Shown in pieces: positions 56,588-64,000 of a DNA stretch of 64,000 nucleotides. The DNA comes from Lotus japonicus (lineage: Eukaryota; Streptophyta; Magnoliopsida; Fabales; Fabaceae): contig NC_080046.1 in NCBI RefSeq assembly GCF_012489685.1, positions 3,846,501 through 3,910,500 on the forward strand, given 5' to 3'. The stretch's first letter is position 1. Every line of letters starts with the position of its first letter. The notes under the pieces were generated by a model. The model had not been told where the DNA came from and ran no database searches. It worked only from the letters and a program-made list of their open reading frames with translations. The translations under genes and the position numbers were made by a program.

Positions 56588-59500
56588 TACTTGAAGAACT
56601 AGTCTATTTAAATAGATATAATTAAAACAAATATTTTATTTCATTATCATTATGTTTCCATAAGATTTTTATTACAATATCTTGAAAAAATATATATTTA
56701 TATATTTGCTAAAATCTATTTAGCCATATACGGGGTGTTTGTTACAAAGGTATCCCAAAATATTCTAGGAATGTGAGGTCAGGATTGTAATATTCTCAGG
56801 TTTGGTTACAAGTTTTAAAATATTTATTCCCGAGTATGATGGATTCTCAGGCATGTAACTTACTCAAGATTTCTACAAATCTTATATCTATGTCTTAACG
56901 GGGAATCTTACATTCCCATGGAATGGAAGTTACTTCCGACCAACCTTCATATTTTTTGTTTTTTTTTCTAATTAAATAATTTTAAAAGCATTCGTGGGAA
57001 TAATATATACAAACCAAATATACTATACTAAAACTTTTAACAAACGCCCAGTCTATTATATCTTGACGTTAGGCTTACCTTTATTATGATTTAAGAAATA
57101 GACTTATGACTTATTTAAATATCTTACTAAGAAAGTGGGATTTTAAATAGGCTTTCAGTTTCAGCCCTTAGGAAACCCAACATAATCCATCTTATTTCCA
57201 TCCCTAGCTATTAGGTTATAATCTTGTTTGCATGTATATAGAAAAATTTGTTTTAGTAAAGTTTAACATGTTAGCCTACATCTGTGCTGACCTATCTACA
57301 AATAGGCTCATTGGCCTACTTTAAGGACTTGTTATGAAGCAGACGTTTAAATAGGCTACCAAGCTAGACCAAGCTTTCAAAAGACCAAGTCAGACCTGAA
57401 AAAATAGTCTTGTAACAGATAACATATCAGACTTGGGCCTTAAAAAATTTAAGTTGGTTCAGCCTAGCCTATTCCCCAAGGGCAAGCATCGAACGGATTA
57501 AGTTAGTTTCAAGGTGAAAAATCTCAATAGGAAAAAAAGTGAACTCTCGCATCCTAAACCATTTTCGTCTGAATGGTTCATCGGATTGGCCGGTATACAG
57601 GCTAATTGGATGTAAGGGTTATGCAGGCGGGTTAGCTTCCAATTTTTTGGATGCTAGAAAACAATTGCTGAGAAAATAAAGACAAGACCTCTTGGTCGTG
57701 CCATCGTGGTGCTTCCGCCATCCATGGTATGGCCAGTGGTGGTTCAAGGGCAATGGGGCGGCACGATGGTGATGGGTGACGCAGCATGACCACAACGAGG
57801 TTGTCGCGAATGAGAACTCACGACGGAGGAACGTGAATGGATCTAGGATTGGGAGGTGGAGAGCATTTCCGCTCCTAGGTGCAGGTGATTGGGGCTTCTC
57901 TTACTCCGTTACGACAACGTGCTCCTCCGCAATTGCAGCTGCTAGCATGCTGCAATGAGATCTATCACATGGAGGAATTCCCATTAGACAAGGAACCATG
58001 CTAGACACAAGTGAGAGAGTGCATCTGAATAAACATGATGAACCACATCTCCATTATCTTCACAAGGAGAAGGAAAATGTTTTCTTCACACCTCATTTTG
58101 AGGTGGAAGGAGGTGGAATAGGAGAGAGATAGGAAGAAAAGAAAAAGAGAGAGAAAATATGAGATGTGATAGATGATAAGAGGAGAGAGGTAGAAACAAA
58201 AATAGGTGGAAATGAAGTGTTTAAAAGATGAGGTGTGTATATATCATTACTCCAAGGAGAATGGTCTTTGATAGACTTCCCTTCTTCTCTTGAAGCAACT
58301 AATGAGCCTATGAAATGAAATAATTGATGTGCTTATGCTGTGAAATGGAAAAGTGAAGAGATGAAAATTTGAATTTTAAAAACATAGGTACAGAAATATC
58401 TACTTCAACTTGGTCGGGCTCTCAACTGTTTATACACCCCTATTATTCCCATCCCTGGCTGGGCCTAGGCCAGAATTCATGTCCCAATTGAGTATTTGAC
58501 AGCTTACAACATATGTAGCGGACATTATTTTGACCGGAGATGATGATGATGATGATGTTAGGTCTACTTAGAAGAAGAGATTTGGTGATTTTGACACAAC
58601 TACTGGGTTTGGGCCTATGCCTGAAGAAGAGATTTGCTGATTAAAAAGAAAAACACAGATTGGTGAGAATAAGGGTCAGAAATTGAGGGAATATTCATGT
58701 AGGTAAATCTAGGGCATAAAAGGATCTTGTGCTAGCAAGGAATAGTATGAGGTGAGAATTTGATTGGGGAGAAATGAGAATATTAGAGGGAAGGGTAGGT
58801 AGTACAGGGAATGCATGAATAGAAAGGCAAATGGTAACTATTCGGACTAGAGGTTCTGTGCATCAGCAGAACTCTAGATTTACCATTATATTCTGCATTT
58901 GCTGTTCTTGTCAAGAGCTAGTCTCTTTGTTTTTATGGGCAAAATTCACTTCTTAACAAAGTATGTATCTATTTATCAAAGTATGTATCTATTTATATAT
59001 CAAGCTAGCTCACGAGCTAAGGGGTTGAACATGTCAAAGCTCAAGTTCAGTTCATTTAAAAATGAACCAAAATTTTCAGTTCATTTGGTTGTTAATGTGC
59101 TGAGTTGCAAGTAGGCATGTAGGCTCAAAAGCTGGCTCAACTCACTCCCATCTCCATCAACCCCACTCTTTTCACAAGTTCCCCATTAATTTGTAGCCCT
59201 TTTGTCTCAAAAACCCATCGTACACACATTCCTGGCCCACTGCTACTCTGTTTTAAGCTTTTAGCAATTCTGGATTTATTTTGTTAAGATAAAGGGTCTG
59301 CCATACAAAGGCTAATGATTCTCTCCATTCAACCAAGACAGCCCTGACCGTTCACCAAATTAATAAAATACCAATCATTGATTCTCTCCATCCTGCAATC
59401 AACATTTCCTTATTTATGCTCACCCAATCCTACCTAGAACCTCACCAGTATTCTATTAAGTTCACAAACTAAGCCAACTTAGTGGAGAAGTCACTTTTGT

Positions 59501-60031
59501 CTCAACTGGAACACGCGTCCCAAATAAACAATACCCTGCACTAGCAAGATCCCTTATGCTAGAATAAATGGACAACCTCACCTAATTACCTATTAAAACT
59601 CACATTATAAATAGAGGATTCATGACTCCAACAAATCATCACTTTTTGATGATTCAAAACTATAGACAGCTCCTTCAAAGTGACCATAATTAGATCAAGT
59701 GATCAAGTACTAGCACTGCTAGTACAATCCATAGCCAACTAAGATTAAACACCCTAATATTCTAACAGTAGAAAACATGGAATGTTTCCGCTAATTCTTT
59801 TAATTTTCCAATATTTTTATCTCTAATGAGCAATAGCATGCACCAACACTTGTGTTACGTTTGAATCTATGAAAGTTTTCAAAATTAATTGGGTTCAAGA
59901 AAAATCTAGGATCTAGTATAAGTCAGATAGAAACAACCTCAAGTCAAAGAACTATTTAACCAGGTATGTCGCAGTAGTATTTAGACATTATATTCTAGAC
60001 TTCTAGTTAATTGAAATAATTTATAATTTAC
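56588..60031. other. Intergenic region, no gene found
   Basis: AT-rich DNA with diffuse repeat-like text (AGGCCTAxxx and AGGCTACC words near 57060-57480), a GA-rich stretch at 58080-58220 and (GAT)6 at 58541-58557. I searched the minus strand here for a UreD terminal exon and did not see one. Confidence 0.55.
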
Positions 60032-62873
60032 CTTAGGACCAAAGACACTGCAAGAAGCCATGAAGCTTGGTTTTGTCATGAAATGATCCGCCTTGTCTCT
60101 TTGGTGACTCAAGGCAGCAGAAGGATACTGTAATTTCTCAGACATAATTCTTTTGACATTACCTTGCACTAGATTCTGGATATACTGCATATTTGGCCTA
60201 AAATAATATATTAAATTCATGATACAAAAAAACATAAATCAAGAAGTAAGACAACTTAAATCACTCACCCTAGGAGTACAATCATTGCAATAACTTGGTA
60301 GTCCTGCATGTGATCCTTTATGCAGCCAATTTTTTCTTTCTCTAATAACATCTGTTTGTAACAAAGAAGCATTTTAAGTACAATAAGAGCGGAAAGGAAA
60401 TCAATTCCAAAATACAAGACGGTCCAAACTGCCTTTCCCAAAATCCCCTGAAACTATATAAATTCAAATTTCAAACTAGCATAAAAGCATGTTGTGCACT
60501 ATACGTGACAGGAGAGAGAGATGCAAAATAGACATATGCTGGTAGATCTGGATGCTCTCATTTTAGTTACTAACATGATATAGTCATTTCAGAAAAGAGA
60601 TAGGCATAACACCCTGTAGGGATATGAAGCCAATTTTTTATGTTGTCATTGTAGCTCCTAACATGATGGCGCCATATTTTAAAAAGAAAGGAGCACAACA
60701 CCCCATATCATGTTAGGAACTAAAATGAGAAGATCCAAGTCTAAAAACCCAAACACATTTTTGTTCACTATTTCTTTTGTGTGTTTCTAATGAAACAGCA
60801 GGTTTCTCCTTTTCCAATAACTTTTAGTTGCAAATAAGGAGTACAAGTTACAGCATCAAATAATATGCATATATTTAACAGTGTTTTGAAAACAGTTAGG
60901 TCTACTTATATCTACTATTTGTTGCATGCCATGGTTGATCACTGTTCCAGAACATAATTCAGAAGGGGAAACATTATTTGGTAAAACGGAGGAAGGTGTC
61001 AAGATGTTGAAAAAATATGTATACACTATTATTGTGTACCAAATATGCTTTTAAACCCAGAACATTAATTATCTCCCCGTAGTTAAGAATATTTGCCGCA
61101 CTAGATATTAGTCCTAAATGAAATTAATCAATAAACCCATAATAAAATGATGTATCAGCTATTTAATCATACAAATTGTGAAAGCCTAAATTTGCATTTT
61201 AGGGATATTCGGTTAAGAGTCCATCAAGCCCAGGCAAAACTGCCTCCGAAATGGAACTGTGGTAGGGAACAGAATGGTGCATGTGATACAGCTATCCAAA
61301 TTTATTAAGTTAAGGGTAGCAATTAGGTGACATCATTCTATGGGATTGAAATCTATAAACAAATTTCCCAAGAAATTACAAGCAGAGAGGAAGCTAAGAT
61401 TTCATGATAGTTTATACATCTTAGAAGCTCAAGCAACTTGGAAGTACAATAGATAACTAGCATAACAAGGACAGCAGTAAAATCATTACCGTATCTAGAA
61501 ATAATGGTTGACCATCATCTAAGAATATATTGTTGGTGCTTTTATATAGATCAAAATCCCATTTTTCTCCACTTTCATGGCGCCCACTAGTAATCCAATC
61601 AACAATAACCAAATTTGAATCTGAAGAAACAGTGAAAACTTGCTTCTGATAGTATCTTGCAGTGGAAAAACATGTCACTGGATCTGGAATGATGGCTAAA
61701 AGTGCATTCCTACCAACCGTAGCCTACTACGAAGGATGAATTTGACAGTTATCAGTTATCAGTTCTCACTTAAAACCAATAAACTCAAGCTATACCACTG
61801 CAACAACCAATGCCTTTTCTCACTATGAATTTCAGCTACAAAGCACTCTATAATGACTGACCAAATAGTCAATCATAGTAATGGAAGTCATCAAGCAAAT
61901 TCTCTTGAGAGTAGATGTCATGCAGTAAAAAATTCAGAACTTCAAATTACTAGAATCCGACCAAAATTATATAATCCTCATACCTTGGCCATAAATCTTG
62001 ATTGTCATTAGGTATTGTAACGTAAAAAACTAAAAATTAATCAACGCTAATCATTTTTCTATCATGTAAAACATACAACTTCTGAAGTTAATAATGACAA
62101 GCATAAATGGAAGAACCCCAAGAGAATTATAAAGTTTTGTTACCTCTAATATTTGGTGAGAACACTTTGATCCAACAGATTTATAGACCTAAATAGAGAG
62201 AGCGAAATTATCAACAGATGTCCCTCTGACCAAAACAACCAATCAGATAGATAATGTATCATATTCATAAGCACCTGACCAAGAAGCCAGCACAAATCAA
62301 GATAAATCACTTCAAGGAGAGAAAAAAATTTAATGAGAATGGAAAAAAAAATAGTCGACCTTAGTGGAGCCCTGGGTCGTTAACACCATGGTACAGCCAT
62401 CTCCCACAGAAAACTTGCATGATATATTATCACCCTACACCTCATAAGGCAAGCACAAGTCCAAATTCATATGCAAATAGAAACATAACACAAAGACAGT
62501 TTGAAGGAAGGGGAAGAAAAAAGAAACTTACAGATACAATTCCACCTCCAAAATTGAGGGCATAAACCCAGACAGCATCAGTTTTGGAAGAACCCACCTA
62601 AGCAATCAGTGAAACAAACATCAAGATCTTTGCATTGCATGTCAAGATAAGACTTCTGTGCCAATAATCACTACATAGCACAAGTAGACACTTAAATAAG
62701 AACAAGACTGGGAAATCAAAAAAAATGAAAAAATGATTGTTCAACACCTTTTTGGGTATGATGAACTTCAAGGGATATCTTGATATGCAGCTTGTCACTG
62801 ATGATCTGCCTCCCACTTTTTCAACTACCACTGAACCTGTTTCCTTTTCTTTGACCTCCTCACCATTTCTCAT
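60032..62873 (-). CDS. URED: Urease accessory protein UreD, seven exons seen, C-terminus not found
   Basis: Exons on the minus strand are 62873-62748, 62597-62532, 62434-62360, 62188-62144, 61723-61490, 60351-60269 and 60197-60032. All have GT-AG introns and one continuous frame of about 265 codons. UreD works with UreF and UreG to insert nickel into urease in the cytosol. Recognisable plant UreD blocks are VVVEKVGGRSSVTSCISRYP, NFGGGIVS, VYKSVGSKCS, IIPDPVTCFSTARYYQKQVF, DWITSGRHESGEKWDFDLY, NNIFLDDGQPLFLDT and PSFMASCSVFGPK. The exon ending GPK has a normal donor (GTAAAT), but the expected last exon (about 30-40 residues, usually ending EPLxGVxPYR) was not found in the next 3.4 kb. Reading through the intron would add only VNYKLFQLTRSLEYNV before a stop. 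The gene may be truncated or use a distant exon. Confidence 0.88.
60545..60741. repeat. Foldback (MITE-like) repeat in UreD intron 5
   Basis: About 37 bp at 60545-60581 (with CTCATTTTAGTTACTAACAT) recur inverted at 60705-60741 (ATGTTAGGAACTAAAATGAG), with a partial third copy near 60650. The ~200-bp block sits inside the 1138-bp intron. Confidence 0.75.
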
Positions 62874-64000
62874 TCTTCCTGGTGCTGGATTAAAAAACAG
62901 TCCTCATTGATCAGAAACTAAAGTGATTTTCTTACAATTATAAACAAAACAAAAAATTATTTCACACAAAACAACAATTTTTCACCTTAGTTGAATGAAG
63001 ATAAAATTGGATAGCTTATATCAACTACTGTTTCTATTTACAAGAAATCAAACAGCTCACTACTTAAACTAACAGGTCATTTGATTGTAACAACAAATAG
63101 ATTAATGGGGAGTGGGGACGATCGACAACACCAGAGAGTGTGAAATTACACGAAAGACAATGAACCTGGTTGTCAAAGAAGTCGAGAGGAGCAGATCGAA
63201 TTGCACATGGTACAAACACACCACATAGAGAAGACAAGAAGATCAACTAGGAAGTAATATATTAAATAAATGCACTTGTTAATTAAATTTAAATCTCATA
63301 AAATCACATCTCCAAAGGCTTATTTACACACTTCACTTACTTTTCCATCTTATTTGCATACATTTTTTTTTATATTTCTCTCTGCATTTCTAATCACATC
63401 ACGAATCACATCACTCATTTTTCTATTTTCTCTTCTGTTTTACCTAAGGTGAAGGTGGAAATGGAAATGGATTATCAACATAACATTATTCCACCCGCAA
63501 TATCTTTAACACACAAGTAAAATATTTTTTAAGAACCTTGAATTTTTTCCCCCTAAATATCATGACATAGAAAAATAGTTTCGGGAAGTGTAACATTTCC
63601 TTACACCTCTGAAACTATAACTTCTAAGGCTAATATTTTATATCGAGTAGATTCAAATAACTGAAGTGTAAATGTTCACAATAAAACTCTAAAATAATGT
63701 AAGAAGGTCAAAGCAATGTCTTCAAATTTCTCATCAAATGAACTTGTCTCATTAGGTCTGAGGAACCTTTTATATAGTTGAGGTCTCTCTTACTTAAGGT
63801 GATGGAGAGCATCATGTTAGTACATTAATGGGAAGAACAAGGATTAAGCAATTACATTAATGCTTTGTTTGGTAGATATCAGTTTGTGAAAAGAAAGAGC
63901 TGGGAGAGAGTTAGAGAAGACAGAGGAGAAGCACCCTTATTTGATGGGAGGCGAAAGAGAGAGATATGAAAAGGTGAGTCCTACCACTTTTTTGAGTCTC
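62874..64000. other. Upstream of UreD; no gene recognised
   Basis: AT-rich DNA with T-rich tracts at 63300-63430. It should hold the UreD promoter, but I could not single out a TATA box with confidence. No second gene is visible before the right edge. Confidence 0.5.

Overview
This window is plant nuclear DNA, most probably from a papilionoid legume. The host genes are split by short GT-AG introns and have plant-type products. The transposable elements are plant lineages (Sirevirus/SIRE copia, Tat and Athila Ty3/gypsy, L1 LINEs, Stowaway MITEs), and the SIRE proteins resemble those I know from legumes. The species cannot be named from the sequence alone.

Layout. 1-2824 is the 3' end of a Tat-lineage gypsy element, with a spliced antisense gene and a probable LTR. 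2825-8161 and 24811-28048 are two halves of one AT-rich tandem array of about 268 bp monomers. The array was interrupted by a Stowaway MITE (6534-6860), a 16.6 kb SIRE copia element (8162-24810, 5 bp target duplication ATATC) and a 5'-truncated LINE (26739-27735, 18 bp target duplication). The SIRE element carries two nested insertions: a TRIM-like mini-retrotransposon inside the RNase H region (14162-15155) and a 5'-truncated Athila fragment inside the envelope-like ORF (17761-21318). From 28 to 35 kb there are degraded retroelements and a nearly 4 kb solo LTR (30608-34579) with unusual repeated RNA-hairpin motifs and an internal ORF.

From 36.5 kb onward the window is a mixed gene region: a possible Mutator-like non-autonomous element; a three-exon hemerythrin-domain gene (38090-41047); a poly-A retroposon with perfect target duplications (42585-43372); a PRP6-like splicing-factor pseudogene (44612-45337); a copia 3' remnant; a near-complete L1 LINE (46992-52570); a five-exon 4'-phosphopantetheinyl transferase gene (53002-55117); a nuclear tRNA-Lys(CUU) gene (56515-56587); and a urease accessory protein UreD gene on the minus strand (60032-62873) whose last exon I could not find.

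The host genes show no operon-like or shared-pathway relation. The phosphopantetheinyl transferase activates acyl-carrier proteins, UreD helps load nickel into urease, and the hemerythrin-domain protein is uncharacterised. The most unusual signal is the series of consecutive hairpins at 32954-33197, whose stems change in a base-pair-preserving way while the roughly 10 nt loop stays constant.
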